A stretch of 64,000 bases of DNA from Oxalobacteraceae bacterium (GCA_027490725.1 JAIXXN010000012.1:47005-111004), one strand, 5' to 3'. Counted from the first letter of the stretch, positions 1 through 9,239 are shown. The notes: generated from the sequence alone by a model not told the origin. Program-made: numbers and translations.

Positions 1-2
1 TG

Positions 3-860
3 GCTTACCAGAACGCACTGATCTACGCTAAAGACCGTATTCAGATGCGCTCGCTGTCCGGCGTTAAAGCACCGGAAAAAGCCGCTGACCCGATCATCGT
101 GCACCCGGACGTACGCCGCATGCTGCTGACCGGTAAAGCCTACGCCGAAGGCGCGCGCGCTTTCACTTCCTACGTAGCACTGCAGATCGACCGCGAACTG
201 CACCACCCTGACGAAGAAGTGCGTAAAGACGCCGCTGACGAAGTTGCGCTGCTGACCCCGATCATCAAGGCCTTCATCACCGATAACGCGTGGATCGCGA
301 CCTCGGAAGCCATGCAGGTATTCGGCGGCCACGGCTACATCTCGGAGTGGGGCATGGAGCAGTACGTGCGTGACGCGCGTATCAACCTGATCTACGAAGG
401 CACCAACACCATCCAGTCGCTGGATCTGCTGGGTCGTAAGATCCTCGGTGACAACGGCGCCAAGCTGCGTAAATTCGGCGAAAAAATCAAAGCCTTCGTG
501 GAAGACAACGGTACCGATGAAGCCATGAGCGAATTCGTGACCCCGCTGGGCGATCTGGGCGACAAGGTCACCAAACTGACCATGGAAATCGGCATGAAAG
601 CCTTCCAGAACCCGGACGAAGTCGGTGCTGCCTGCGTGCCTTACCTGCGCGTAGTCGGTCACATGGTGTACAGCTACTTCTTCGCACAAATGGCGAAGAT
701 CGCGCTGGCCAAGGAAGACAGCGGCGACAACTTCTACAAAGCCAAACTGGCGACCGCACGCTTCTACTTCGCTCGTCTGCAACCAGAAACTGCAACCTTG
801 ATTCGTCAGGCACGTTCGGGTTCGGCCAACCTGATGGCCCTCGACGCAGACCTGTTCTAA
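3..860 (+). CDS. Acyl-CoA dehydrogenase, C-terminal part (partial at window start)
   Basis: The reading frame is open from the first bases, so the true start lies upstream and about 286 residues are visible. The protein would catalyse the FAD-dependent first oxidation of acyl-CoA in beta-oxidation, passing electrons to ETF. The visible part contains the conserved C-terminal helical-domain segment AMQVFGGHGY followed by a YEGTNTIQ-type motif, as in acyl-CoA dehydrogenases. A further ~120 residues follow, as in the long FadE-type members that carry an extra C-terminal domain. It lies 18 bp upstream of the fused dehydrogenase/hydratase and is probably co-transcribed with it. The chain length of its substrate cannot be read from the sequence. 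Family call is firm; exact specificity is not. Confidence 0.93.
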   Translation, partial: AYQNALIYAKDRIQMRSLSGVKAPEKAADPIIVHPDVRRMLLTGKAYAEGARAFTSYVALQIDRELHHPDEEVRKDAADEVALLTPIIKAFITDNAWIATSEAMQVFGGHGYISEWGMEQYVRDARINLIYEGTNTIQSLDLLGRKILGDNGAKLRKFGEKIKAFVEDNGTDEAMSEFVTPLGDLGDKVTKLTMEIGMKAFQNPDEVGAACVPYLRVVGHMVYSYFFAQMAKIALAKEDSGDNFYKAKLATARFYFARLQPETATLIRQARSGSANLMALDADLF

Positions 861-878
861 GATCTTTAAGGATACGAC

Positions 879-3278
879 ATGACCAATTTCATCGTTAAAA
901 AAGTAGCCGTGCTGGGCGCCGGCGTGATGGGCGCGCAAATCGCCGCGCATTGCATCAACGCCAAAGTACCAGTCGTGCTGTTCGACCTGCCTGCAAAAGA
1001 AGGTCCGAAAAACGGTATCGTGCTGCGCGCGATCGAGAACTTGAAAAAGCTCTCGCCTGCACCACTGGGTAATAAGGACCACGCTGGTCTGATCGAAGTC
1101 GCTAACTATGAAGACGACCTGGCCAAGCTGGCCGAGTGCGATCTGATCATCGAAGCGATCGCCGAGCGTCTGGACTGGAAACACGACCTGTACGCGAAAG
1201 TCGCTCCGCACATTGCACCGAACGCGATCTTCGCTTCGAACACCTCGGGCCTGTCGATCACCAAGCTGTCGGAAGGTTTCGACGCGGATCTGAAATCGCG
1301 CTACTGCGGCGTGCACTTCTTTAACCCACCGCGCTATATGCACCTGGTCGAAATCATCCCGACCGAGTTCACCAAGCCGGAAATCAGCGACCAGCTGGAA
1401 GGCTTCCTGACCACCACCCTGGGCAAGGGTGTGGTGCGCGCCAAAGATACGCCTAACTTCATCGCTAACCGCGTCGGCGTATTCGGTATTCTGGCCATCG
1501 TGCACGAAGCCGAGAAGTTCGGTCTGTCGGTCGACGTGGTCGACGACCTGACCGGCGCCAAGCTGGGTCGCGCCAAATCGGGCACCTTCCGCACCGCGGA
1601 CGTGGTCGGTCTGGACACCATGGGTCACGTAATCAAAACCATGCAGGACTACCTGCCGAACGATCCTTTCGCGGCTGTCTACAAAACCCCGGCCGTGCTG
1701 GCTGGTCTGGTAGAAAAAGGCGCGCTGGGTCAGAAAACCGGCGCCGGCTTCTACAAAAAAGTTGGCAAGGAAATCCAGCGTCTGGACTTCGCGACCGGTG
1801 AATACGTCACTGGCGGCGGCAAGGCTGCCGACATCATCGCCCGCATCCTGAAAGAGAAGGATCCGGTCAAGAAGATGAAAGCACTGCGCGAATCGACCAA
1901 TCCACAAGGCCAGTTCCTGTGGGCGATCTTCCGCGATGCCTTCCACTACATCGCTATCCATCTGGACAGCATTGCCGACAACGCCCGCGAAATCGACTTC
2001 GCGATGCGCTGGGGCTTCGGCTGGAACGTCGGTCCGTTCGAGACCTGGCAAGCAGCCGGCTGGTCGCAAGTGGCGACCTGGGTCAAGGAAGATATCGACG
2101 CTGGCCACGCACTGTGCAATGCACCGCTGCCAGCCTGGGTATTCGAAGGCCCTGTGGCGGAAAAAGGTGGCGTTCACACCCCTGAGGGTTCGTGGTCGGC
2201 CGTATCGAAATCGTTCGTGCCACGCTCCTCGCTGGCCGTGTACGAGCGTCAGCAGTTCCGCGCACCGGTGTTTGGTGCCGGCGCCATCGATGGCCGCACT
2301 GCCGGTACCACCGTGTTCGAGGACGACTCGGTACGCGTCTGGCACAGTGGCGACGAAGTGCTGGTGATCTCGCTGAAAACCAAAATGCACGTGATCGGTC
2401 AGGGCGTGATCGACGGCTTCAAACTGGCATTGGCCGAAGCCGCCAAGAACTTCAAAGGTCTGGTGATCTGGAGTGCCGACGCAGCCGAAGGCGGTGCCTT
2501 CTCGGCCGGTGCCGACCTGCAATCGGCGCTGCCAGCGTTCATGCAGGGTGGCGCGAAAGCGGTCGATCCGATCATCCGCGAACTGCAAGACACCTTCATG
2601 GCGATGAAATATTCGAACGTGCCAGTGGTGGCAGCAGTGGCCGGTCTGGCACTGGGCGGCGGCTGCGAAATGGCGCTGCACGCATCGAAGCGCGTGGCCT
2701 CGATCGAGTCCTACATCGGTCTGGTGGAAGTGGGCGTGGGTCTGATCCCTGCCGGTGGTGGTCTGAAAGAAGCGGCAGCACGCGCTTACAAAGAAGCCAA
2801 GGGCACCGATATTCTGCAATTCCTGAAAACCGGCTTCACCAACGCGGCCACCGCGAACGTGTCGAAATCGGCTCTGGAAGCACAGGCCATGGGCTACCTG
2901 AAAGAAGACGACGTGATCGTGTTCAATCCATACGAGCTGCTGCACGTGGCCAAGGTGGAAGCGCGCGCCATGTTCGACAAGGGCTACCGTCCGCCGATGA
3001 AAGCTCCGGTACAAGTGACCGGCCGCTACGGCTACGGCACTATCAAGGCGCAGCTGGTGAATATGCGTGACGGCGGTTTCATCTCCGCGCACGACTTCAA
3101 GCTGGGCGAGATGATTGCCGAGATCGTGTCCGGTGGCGATATCGACCAGGGTTCGTTCGTGAGCGAGCAGTGGTTCCTGGATATGGAGCGTAAAGCTTTC
3201 CTGGAACTGCTGAACCATCCGAAAACCCAGGAACGCATCATGGGCATGATGCAGACCGGTAAGCCAGTACGCAACTAA
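879..3278 (+). CDS. Fused 3-hydroxyacyl-CoA dehydrogenase / enoyl-CoA hydratase (FadN-type domain order)
   Basis: This 799-residue bifunctional beta-oxidation enzyme has the dehydrogenase first and the hydratase second, the reverse of E. coli FadB/FadJ. The N-terminal Rossmann motif GAGVMG (residues 13-18) binds NAD. A typical 3-hydroxyacyl-CoA dehydrogenase body follows, with HFFNPP near residue 147. The crotonase fold occupies roughly residues 490-700, with the oxyanion-hole segment GLALGGGCE and the downstream SYIGLVEVGVGLIPAGGG region that carries the catalytic acid in this family. It sits between acyl-CoA dehydrogenase and thiolase genes in one orientation, so it should perform steps two and three of the cycle. 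The bases around its stop codon are tandemly duplicated (see repeat at 3265). Confidence 0.93.
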   Translation: MTNFIVKKVAVLGAGVMGAQIAAHCINAKVPVVLFDLPAKEGPKNGIVLRAIENLKKLSPAPLGNKDHAGLIEVANYEDDLAKLAECDLIIEAIAERLDWKHDLYAKVAPHIAPNAIFASNTSGLSITKLSEGFDADLKSRYCGVHFFNPPRYMHLVEIIPTEFTKPEISDQLEGFLTTTLGKGVVRAKDTPNFIANRVGVFGILAIVHEAEKFGLSVDVVDDLTGAKLGRAKSGTFRTADVVGLDTMGHVIKTMQDYLPNDPFAAVYKTPAVLAGLVEKGALGQKTGAGFYKKVGKEIQRLDFATGEYVTGGGKAADIIARILKEKDPVKKMKALRESTNPQGQFLWAIFRDAFHYIAIHLDSIADNAREIDFAMRWGFGWNVGPFETWQAAGWSQVATWVKEDIDAGHALCNAPLPAWVFEGPVAEKGGVHTPEGSWSAVSKSFVPRSSLAVYERQQFRAPVFGAGAIDGRTAGTTVFEDDSVRVWHSGDEVLVISLKTKMHVIGQGVIDGFKLALAEAAKNFKGLVIWSADAAEGGAFSAGADLQSALPAFMQGGAKAVDPIIRELQDTFMAMKYSNVPVVAAVAGLALGGGCEMALHASKRVASIESYIGLVEVGVGLIPAGGGLKEAAARAYKEAKGTDILQFLKTGFTNAATANVSKSALEAQAMGYLKEDDVIVFNPYELLHVAKVEARAMFDKGYRPPMKAPVQVTGRYGYGTIKAQLVNMRDGGFISAHDFKLGEMIAEIVSGGDIDQGSFVSEQWFLDMERKAFLELLNHPKTQERIMGMMQTGKPVRN

Positions 3279-3294
3279 GCAGTGCGCAACTAAG
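3265..3294 (+). repeat. 15-bp tandem duplication spanning a stop codon
   Basis: Two adjacent 15-bp copies, 3265-3279 and 3280-3294, differ at one base (cagtAcgcaactaag / cagtGcgcaactaag). The first copy contains the TAA stop of the upstream gene, so the second supplies a further TAA in the same frame. It is one of several such duplications at gene ends in this window. Confidence 0.85.
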
Positions 3295-3309
3295 CGACGC
3301 TTCTAAGTT

Positions 3310-3810
3310 ATGTCGATCCTGAGCCTGATTTTTAAAGTATTACTGCGTGTGAGACCGAGCATGGTATATGACCGTATCAAGCAACAGATGATGGATACCC
3401 TGCCACTGGTACGCACGCTGGGCATCACGATCGACACGATCGGCAACGGCACCGCAACGGTGTCGATGCCGGACGACCAGAAGCTGCACAACCACTTGGG
3501 CACGCCGCACGCCGGCGCGCTGTTCACGCTGGCCGAAACGGCCTCCGGAGCGGCGATGGCGGGCGGTTTCGCTGAGCTGATTCCCAGCCTGCGCCCTGTG
3601 GCCAAGGAATCGCGGATCCAGTACCAGAAGGTGGCCAAGGGCGCAACGCGCGCCGTAGGCCGCGTGCCCGGTGATCTGGCCGCGCTGAAGGCCGAGTTGA
3701 AAGCGCAGGGCAAGGTGGCGTTCCCGGTGGAGGTCGACATTTTCGACGCCGCCGGTACGCTGGCCGCACAGGTTCAAGTGGAATGGTATTTATCCGAGAA
3801 GCGTAGCTAA
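3310..3810 (+). CDS. Hotdog-fold thioesterase-like protein (DUF4442/PaaI type)
   Basis: A 166-residue protein with the hotdog thioesterase pattern. HNHLGTPHAGALFTLAE around residues 58-74 is the PaaI/DUF4442-type signature, with the conserved H-x-G and a following acidic residue. It would hydrolyse acyl-CoA thioesters, possibly removing dead-end acyl-CoAs during beta-oxidation; this role is inferred from its place between the fused dehydrogenase and the thiolase. Neither candidate start has a strong ribosome-binding site. The ATG at 3310 keeps the N-terminal helix (SLIFKVLLRVRPSM) usual for DUF4442 proteins; ATG 3361 would give 149 residues. The substrate is unknown. Confidence 0.8.
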   Translation: MSILSLIFKVLLRVRPSMVYDRIKQQMMDTLPLVRTLGITIDTIGNGTATVSMPDDQKLHNHLGTPHAGALFTLAETASGAAMAGGFAELIPSLRPVAKESRIQYQKVAKGATRAVGRVPGDLAALKAELKAQGKVAFPVEVDIFDAAGTLAAQVQVEWYLSEKRS

Positions 3811-3852
3811 GCATCGCAACCGACTTCGATCAAAAATTTTTGAAAGAATAAA

Positions 3853-5049
3853 ATGAGCAAACAAATTCAAGACGCCTACATCGTCTCCGCGACCCGCACC
3901 CCGATCGGCAAAGCGCCACGCGGTATGTTCAACAAGACCCGCCCGGACGATCTGCTGGTGCGCGTTCTGCAATCGGCACTGGCGCAAGCGCCTGGCCTCG
4001 ATCCAGCCCTGATCACCGATGCCATCATCGGCTGCTCGTTCCCGGAAGCGGAACAGGGTTTCAACATCGCCCGTCAGGCTGTGCTGCTGGCTGGACTGCC
4101 GAAAACCATCGGTGGCGTGACCGTCAACCGTTACTGCGCTTCGGGTATCACCGCGCTGGCCATGGCCGCTGACCGTATCCGCGTTGGCGAAGCCGATGCG
4201 ATGATCGCCGGTGGCGTGGAATCGATGTCGATGGTACCGATGATGGGCCATCACCCATCGATGAACCTGAACATGTTCACCGACGAAAACGTCGGCATGG
4301 CTTACGGCATGGGCCTGACCGCTGAAAAAGTGGCGACCCAGTGGAAGATCTCCCGCGAAGCGCAAGACACCTTCGCCGTAGAATCGCATCGCCGCGCCAT
4401 CGCTGCCCAGCAGGCTGGTTTCTTCAAAGATGAAACCACCCCGGTAGAAATCATCACCCGTACCCCGAATCTGGTGACCGGCCAGATCGATATCAAAACC
4501 CGCACCGTCGATACCGACGAAGGCGCACGTGGCGATTCGACCGTGGAATCGCTGGGCAAGCTGAAGCCAGTGTTCGCCGCCAAAGGCTCCGTCACTGCTG
4601 CGAACAGCTCGCAGATGTCGGATGGCGCCGGCGCGCTGCTGGTGGTGTCGGAGAAGTTCCTGCGTGAACACAACCTGACCCCGCTGGCCAAGTTCTCCTC
4701 GTTCGCTGTCAAAGGCGTACCACCGGAAATCATGGGTATCGGTCCTAAGTTCGCGATTCCGGAAGCCTGCAAAGCCGCTGGCATCACCCAGGACCAGCTG
4801 GACTGGATCGAGCTGAACGAAGCTTTCGCCGCACAGGCGCTGGCCGTGATCGGCGATCTGGGTCTGGATCCAGCCAAGGTCAACCCGATGGGCGGCGCGA
4901 TTGCGCTGGGTCACCCACTGGGCGCAACCGGTGCGATCCGCGCTGCCACCGTGGTGCACGCACTGCGTCGCAACAACCTGAAATACGGTATGGTGACGAT
5001 GTGTGTTGGCGCCGGTATGGGTGCCGCAGGTATCATCGAACGCGTCTAA
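3853..5049 (+). CDS. Acetyl-CoA C-acyltransferase (thiolase)
   Basis: A 398-residue thiolase that cleaves 3-ketoacyl-CoA with CoA, the last step of beta-oxidation, or runs in the condensing direction. All three catalytic elements are visible: the nucleophilic Cys95 in NRYCASG, the GHPLGATGA histidine motif near residue 355, and the C-terminal CVGAGMGAA cysteine motif near residue 386. Length is normal for a homotetrameric thiolase. It follows the thioesterase gene by 42 bp, with a GAAAGAA-like ribosome-binding site. A strong hairpin follows (5098-5130), so transcription of the cluster probably ends or is attenuated before the next hydratase gene. Degradative FadA/FadI-like use is inferred from context. 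Confidence 0.95.
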   Translation: MSKQIQDAYIVSATRTPIGKAPRGMFNKTRPDDLLVRVLQSALAQAPGLDPALITDAIIGCSFPEAEQGFNIARQAVLLAGLPKTIGGVTVNRYCASGITALAMAADRIRVGEADAMIAGGVESMSMVPMMGHHPSMNLNMFTDENVGMAYGMGLTAEKVATQWKISREAQDTFAVESHRRAIAAQQAGFFKDETTPVEIITRTPNLVTGQIDIKTRTVDTDEGARGDSTVESLGKLKPVFAAKGSVTAANSSQMSDGAGALLVVSEKFLREHNLTPLAKFSSFAVKGVPPEIMGIGPKFAIPEACKAAGITQDQLDWIELNEAFAAQALAVIGDLGLDPAKVNPMGGAIALGHPLGATGAIRAATVVHALRRNNLKYGMVTMCVGAGMGAAGIIERV

Positions 5050-5097
5050 ACGCAGCACGGCTTTACACACGACGTGAGCGCTTAAGCGCATCAGTCA

Positions 5098-5130
5098 GAA
5101 GGGCGCTCGGATTTTTTCCCGGCGCCCTTT
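5098..5130 (+). terminator. Stem-loop terminator after the thiolase gene
   Basis: Perfect inverted arms AAGGGCGC (5099-5106) and GCGCCCTT (5122-5129) enclose a loop that contains a run of six T. The T tract after the stem is short (CTTTC), so this may be partial attenuation rather than full termination before the hydratase at 5147. Confidence 0.65.
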
Positions 5131-5146
5131 CACTATTGGAGACAGC

Positions 5147-5926
5147 ATGGATATTTTGAGCAGCATTAGCAACGGCGTCCTGACGCTGCAATTCAACCGC
5201 CCGGAGCGCAAGAATGCGATCACCTCAGCGATGTATCAGAGCATGGCCGACGCCCTCAATGCGGCCGAGCAGGATAGCGCCGTGCGCGCGATTCTGATCT
5301 GCGGCACGCCGGAGATTTTCACGGCCGGCAATGATCTGGAAGACTTCATGAAGTCGGCCCGTCCCGATGATGGCGGCGGTATCGAAGCACGTCCCGTCTA
5401 CCAGTTCATGATGGCCCTGAGCGGCGCCAGCAAACCGGTGGTGGCAGCAGTGGCCGGTGCCGCAGTCGGCATCGGTACCACGCTGCTGATGCATTGCGAT
5501 CTGGTGTATGCTGGTGACAATGCCAAGTTCTCCATGCCCTTCGTGCAACTGGGGCTGTGCCCGGAATTTGCGTCCAGCCTGCTGCTGACGCAGATCGCCG
5601 GTTATCCGCGCGCCGCTGAAAAGCTGATGCTGGGCGAAGCGTTTCTGGCGCAGGAGGCACTGGAGATGGGGCTGGTATCGAAGATTCTGCCGGCCGCCGA
5701 ACTGCGTGCTTTTGCCGAAGCGCAGGCCGCCAAGCTGGTGGCACTGCCGGCCAGTTCGCTGCGCGTCACCAAGCAGCTGATGAAGGCAGCTCGCAAGGGC
5801 CCGGTGGCGGATGCGATTGCCGCCGAAAACGTGCACTTCGGCGCGATGCTGATGGCACCGGAAGCCAAGGAAGCCTTCATGGCCTTCTTCCAGAAGCGCA
5901 AGCCGGACTTCAGCCAGTTCTCCTGA
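5147..5926 (+). CDS. Enoyl-CoA hydratase/isomerase family protein
   Basis: A single-domain crotonase of 259 residues. FNRPERKNAIT near residue 17 is the typical N-terminal strand and A-helix start. The first oxyanion-hole region lies in FTAGNDLEDF (about residues 63-72) and the second in AAVAGAAVGIGTTLL (about 100-114). The position of the usual second catalytic Glu is occupied by the FVQLGLCPEFAS stretch, giving one candidate acid, more like the isomerase/PaaG-type members. It may therefore be an enoyl-CoA isomerase rather than a hydratase. GGAGA at 5138-5142 sets the start. It belongs to the beta-oxidation neighbourhood but is separated from the thiolase by a hairpin. Family firm, reaction uncertain. 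Confidence 0.88.
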   Translation: MDILSSISNGVLTLQFNRPERKNAITSAMYQSMADALNAAEQDSAVRAILICGTPEIFTAGNDLEDFMKSARPDDGGGIEARPVYQFMMALSGASKPVVAAVAGAAVGIGTTLLMHCDLVYAGDNAKFSMPFVQLGLCPEFASSLLLTQIAGYPRAAEKLMLGEAFLAQEALEMGLVSKILPAAELRAFAEAQAAKLVALPASSLRVTKQLMKAARKGPVADAIAAENVHFGAMLMAPEAKEAFMAFFQKRKPDFSQFS

Positions 5927-5948
5927 GCGGCGCTGCTACTACACGATG

Positions 5949-6000
5949 GCGCAAGCGCGCGGCGCAAGCGCGCGGCGCAAGCGCGAGGCGCAAGCGCGTG
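5949..6000 (+). repeat. 13-bp tandem repeat, four copies
   Basis: Four contiguous copies of gcgcaagcgcgcg (5949-5961, 5962-5974, 5975-5987, 5988-6000). Copies three and four each differ at one base near the end. It lies 22 bp after the stop of the hydratase gene and before the convergent solute-binding protein gene. No coding role is apparent. Confidence 0.9.
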
Positions 6001-6065
6001 GCGCGCTGGCCGCCAGCGTGCCGGAATGTGCGGGAATCTGCCAGATTGTGCGGCGGGGCGAGGCG

Positions 6066-6836
6066 TCAGAATTCGCCGTAGCGGTTGCGGATTTCGGCCA
6101 GCACGCCCTGTTTTTCCAGCCGCGTGATGGCGGCATTCAGCAGTTCCAGCTCGGCTTCGGTGGTGGTGTTCTTGTTGAGCATCAGATGCACCGGGGCGCG
6201 CAGCACACTCACGGGCAGAGGACTGATCGCCAGTCCGAGCTCGCGCGCTTCGTAGCGTAGTGCGGCGCTGTCGCCGAGGATCAGGTCGGCGCGCCCCGCC
6301 TCCAGCATGCGTACGCCTTGCTGGAAATTGATGAAGTTACTCAGATGGCCGGCAGCCAGCAACTGCGGCTGCAGTTTTGCATAGGCCGCGCCATACCAGC
6401 CCACCTTGGGCGCCAGCAGTGATACCTGCATCGTGGCCAGCGCCTCGAGGCTGCGTAAGTGCTGGTAGCGCGGCAGTTGCTCGCTACGCACGAACACCCC
6501 GACGGTTTCGGTGCGGTAGGGAATGCTGAAGCGGGCGATCTTGCGCCGTTCGGCGGTATCCGAGGCGGCCAACAGCACATCCAGTGCACCTTGTTCGAAC
6601 TGGCGCTGACGCCGTGCGGTGGGCAGTTCCGGGAGCAGTTGCAGGATACAGGCCGCTTCACGGAAGATCGCTTGCGCCAGTTCCAGATCCAGTCCCGTCG
6701 GCGCGCTATTGGGCTTGCTGTAGACGTAGGGCGGCCACTGCTCGAGTGCTATTTTCAACTGGCAGGGCGCTGCTTGCGCCGGCAGTGCGGTCGCATACAG
6801 CAGTGCCATGGTGGTGCCGACGTTACGGGCGTGCAT
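6066..6836 (-). CDS. Periplasmic solute-binding protein, family 3-like
   Basis: A 256-residue secreted protein of the SBP_bac_3 type. The N-terminus has a hydrophobic signal peptide ending near ALPAQA-APC (about residue 23). The mature part begins LKIALEQWPPYVY and continues PTGLDLELAQAIFRE, the usual first lobe of amino-acid-type binding proteins. No permease or ATPase genes adjoin, so it may work with a distant transporter or as a sensor-like orphan; many Burkholderiales carry such orphan binding proteins. It is divergent from the PnuC-like gene across ~170 bp. The ATG at 6836 has a poor ribosome-binding site; the ATG at 6809 (MALLYAT) is a plausible alternative. The ligand cannot be told. 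Confidence 0.82.
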   Translation of the reverse strand: MHARNVGTTMALLYATALPAQAAPCQLKIALEQWPPYVYSKPNSAPTGLDLELAQAIFREAACILQLLPELPTARRQRQFEQGALDVLLAASDTAERRKIARFSIPYRTETVGVFVRSEQLPRYQHLRSLEALATMQVSLLAPKVGWYGAAYAKLQPQLLAAGHLSNFINFQQGVRMLEAGRADLILGDSAALRYEARELGLAISPLPVSVLRAPVHLMLNKNTTTEAELELLNAAITRLEKQGVLAEIRNRYGEF

Positions 6837-7005
6837 GGGGAACCATTCGTTGTGCTGTCATGACAATGTGCCAGAAGCAGGCAGAAAGTCAAGCATACGG
6901 CAGTTGCTGTGACCCGGCCAAACGCCGCTACCGGCCAGTGCGGAAAGCGCTTACTATGGCGCGGGGGCTGCAGCCCGCATTGCTACTTTGCTACGGAGAA
7001 GTCCT

Positions 7006-7587
7006 TTGGTTTCTGCTCTTGAAATTGCGGCGAATGCCGTGATGACCGTGTCGATTGTGCTGGCCGGGCGTAACAGCCTGCATTCGTGGTGGCTGGGTGT
7101 GCTTGGGTGCAGCCTGTTTGCGCTGTTGTTTTATGACGTCAATCTGTATGCCGATGTGGCCTTGCAGTTGTTCTTCATCGTGACCTGTGTGCTGGGCTGG
7201 TGGCGCTGGCGCCGCGGTAATGCGGGTCAGCCCGTGCCGATCCGGCGTGCACCGCGCTCAGGCCTGCTGTGGATGAGTGTGATTGCCCTGCTGGCGACGG
7301 CCGGCTATGGCCTGCTGCTGCAGGCCTACACCAATGCCTATGCGCCGTTCGTCGATTCGGCGGTGCTGGCATTCAGCATCGTGGCGCAGTTGCTGCTGAT
7401 GGGGCGCCGCATCGACACCTGGCCGTTCTGGCTGCTGGTGAATACTATTTCCGTGCCGCTCTACCTGAGCCGCGGGCTGCAACTGACGGCTTTGCTGTAT
7501 GCAGCCTACTGGGTGAATGCGCTGGTATCGTGGTTTTTCTGGCGGCGCCAGCTGGAAGTTACCCCGTGCCCGACGCCACTTGCATAG
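7006..7587 (+). CDS. pnuC: PnuC-like nicotinamide mononucleotide/riboside transporter
   Basis: An integral membrane protein of about 193 residues with six or seven hydrophobic segments. The pattern fits PnuC: an aromatic-rich YDVNLYADVALQLFFI segment, a cytoplasmic WWRWRRG loop, and a C-terminal WPFWLLVNTISVPLYLSRGL region with the W-x-x-x-N motif that lines the substrate path. PnuC proteins carry vitamin precursors such as nicotinamide riboside by facilitated diffusion. The start is taken as TTG 7006 because GGAG at 6995-6998 sits 7 bp upstream; an in-frame TTG at 6988 precedes that site. No riboswitch-like structure was recognised upstream, so nicotinamide versus another vitamin substrate is open. 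Confidence 0.8.
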   Translation: MVSALEIAANAVMTVSIVLAGRNSLHSWWLGVLGCSLFALLFYDVNLYADVALQLFFIVTCVLGWWRWRRGNAGQPVPIRRAPRSGLLWMSVIALLATAGYGLLLQAYTNAYAPFVDSAVLAFSIVAQLLLMGRRIDTWPFWLLVNTISVPLYLSRGLQLTALLYAAYWVNALVSWFFWRRQLEVTPCPTPLA

Positions 7588-7670
7588 AACGATCGACTTT
7601 GCTAATGCTCTTCTCTATGATGGTGTTACTTCGTAGAAAATAAGTAGTATTACTTAACCGAGAGGGCATC

Positions 7671-9218
7671 ATGCAGTGGTACTCCGATTTGAAGATAGGC
7701 CGCAAATTGATCGTAGCTTTTGCCGTGGTGATCATGCTGGCGATGATGCTGGCACTGTTTGCCATCCGCGAACTCGGTGTCGTGAACAATGCCTCGACCG
7801 ACATTGCCAACAACTGGCTGCCTTCGATCCGAACGGTGGGGCAGATTGAAGCATCGCTGGCGCGTTACCGGATTTCGGAATCGACCCACATCGTGCTGAC
7901 TGACCACGCCGAAATGGCGACGGTGGAAAAATCCATGGCTACCCGCCTCGATACCCTGCGCAAGCAGATGACGGCCTACGAGGCGCTGATTTCCGAGCCG
8001 GAAGAAAAACGGGTCTACGCCGAATTCCAGAAGACCCTGGAGGACTATCTGGGCGTCAGCCGCAAATTGATCGCCCTATCGCTGGAAGACCAGAATGCGC
8101 AGGCAGCCACGCTGCTGCGCGGTGATTCTAGCAAACTGTTCCGGGCAGCCTTCGAACAGCTTGACACGCTGATCAAGATTAACGACGAGGGCGCGACGCG
8201 CTCCGATACCACTGCCGATCAGGTGTATGCCACTGGCCGCAACACCATCCTCACCTTGCTGGCGCTGCTGGTAGTGCTGGGCATGGCGCTGGCCGTGTAT
8301 GTGGCGCGCGGGGTGGCCACGCCGCTGGAAGAGGCAGTAGGGATCGCCAGCCGTGTGGCGCAAGGTGACCTGAGTGCGGTGATCGTTAGCAGCACGCGCG
8401 ATGAGACCGGGCAGTTGATGGACTCCTTGCGCAGCATGAATGACAGCCTACTCAAAGTGGTGGGTGAAGTGCGTCAGGGCACGGACACCATTGCCACCGC
8501 GTCAGCCGAGATTGCCAGCGGCAACCTCGACCTGTCGCGCCGCACCGAAGGCCAGGCCAGTTCGCTGGAAGAGACCGCGTCGGCCATGGAAGAGCTGACT
8601 TCGACGGTGCAGCAGAATGCCGACAATGCCCGTCAGGCCAATCAACTGGCCCAGTCGGCATCCGGGATTGCTAGCGATGGCGGTAAAGTGGTCAGTGAAG
8701 TGATTGCCACCATGGATGCGATCAGCGCGGCGTCGCGCAAAATTGTCGACATCATCAGTGTGATTGACGGGATTGCTTTCCAGACCAATATTCTGGCGCT
8801 GAACGCTGCGGTGGAAGCGGCGCGTGCCGGTGAGCAGGGACGCGGTTTTGCCGTGGTGGCGACGGAAGTGCGTAATCTTGCCCAGCGCAGTGCGGCAGCG
8901 GCGCGCGAAATCAAGACTCTGATCGATGATTCGGTGTTGCAGGTCGATAGTGGGACGGCGCTGGTGCAGAAAGCCGGTGCCACCATGGCCGAGGTGGTGT
9001 CCAGCGTGCGCCGGGTCAGCGACGTGGTGGCCGAAATTTCTGCGGCCAGCGGCGAGCAGAGTACCGGTATTGCCGAGGTCAACCGCGCGATTACCCAGAT
9101 GGATGAAGTGACTCAGCAGAATGCGGCGCTGGTCGAGCAGGCTGCTGCAGCCGCCGGTTCCATGCAGGAGCAGGCGGCCAATCTGGCAGCCGTGGTCAGC
9201 GTGTTCCGCCTGCGCTAG
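7671..9218 (+). CDS. Methyl-accepting chemotaxis protein
   Basis: A 515-residue chemoreceptor of classic layout. A first membrane helix spans about residues 12-32, followed by a ~155-residue periplasmic four-helix-bundle-type domain. The second membrane helix lies at about 190-210, then a HAMP domain (TPLEEAVGIASRVAQGDL) to about 265 and the long cytoplasmic signalling coiled coil. The hairpin tip is the near-invariant IAFQTNILALNAAVEAARAGE stretch at about residues 366-386, which binds CheA/CheW. The protein ends in VFRLR without the NWETF-type pentapeptide that tethers CheR. The periplasmic ligand cannot be predicted. It stands alone, with no che genes nearby. Confidence 0.95.
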   Translation: MQWYSDLKIGRKLIVAFAVVIMLAMMLALFAIRELGVVNNASTDIANNWLPSIRTVGQIEASLARYRISESTHIVLTDHAEMATVEKSMATRLDTLRKQMTAYEALISEPEEKRVYAEFQKTLEDYLGVSRKLIALSLEDQNAQAATLLRGDSSKLFRAAFEQLDTLIKINDEGATRSDTTADQVYATGRNTILTLLALLVVLGMALAVYVARGVATPLEEAVGIASRVAQGDLSAVIVSSTRDETGQLMDSLRSMNDSLLKVVGEVRQGTDTIATASAEIASGNLDLSRRTEGQASSLEETASAMEELTSTVQQNADNARQANQLAQSASGIASDGGKVVSEVIATMDAISAASRKIVDIISVIDGIAFQTNILALNAAVEAARAGEQGRGFAVVATEVRNLAQRSAAAAREIKTLIDDSVLQVDSGTALVQKAGATMAEVVSSVRRVSDVVAEISAASGEQSTGIAEVNRAITQMDEVTQQNAALVEQAAAAAGSMQEQAANLAAVVSVFRLR

Positions 9219-9239
9219 GCAAGCAAGCCTGGCTGGTCG

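Noticed and set aside
6837..7005. Vitamin riboswitch (NAD+ or thiamine type) before the PnuC-like gene
   Set aside because: No THI-box or conserved NAD+-riboswitch segment was recognised. Only a short palindrome (GGGCTGCAGCCC, 6965-6976) is present.
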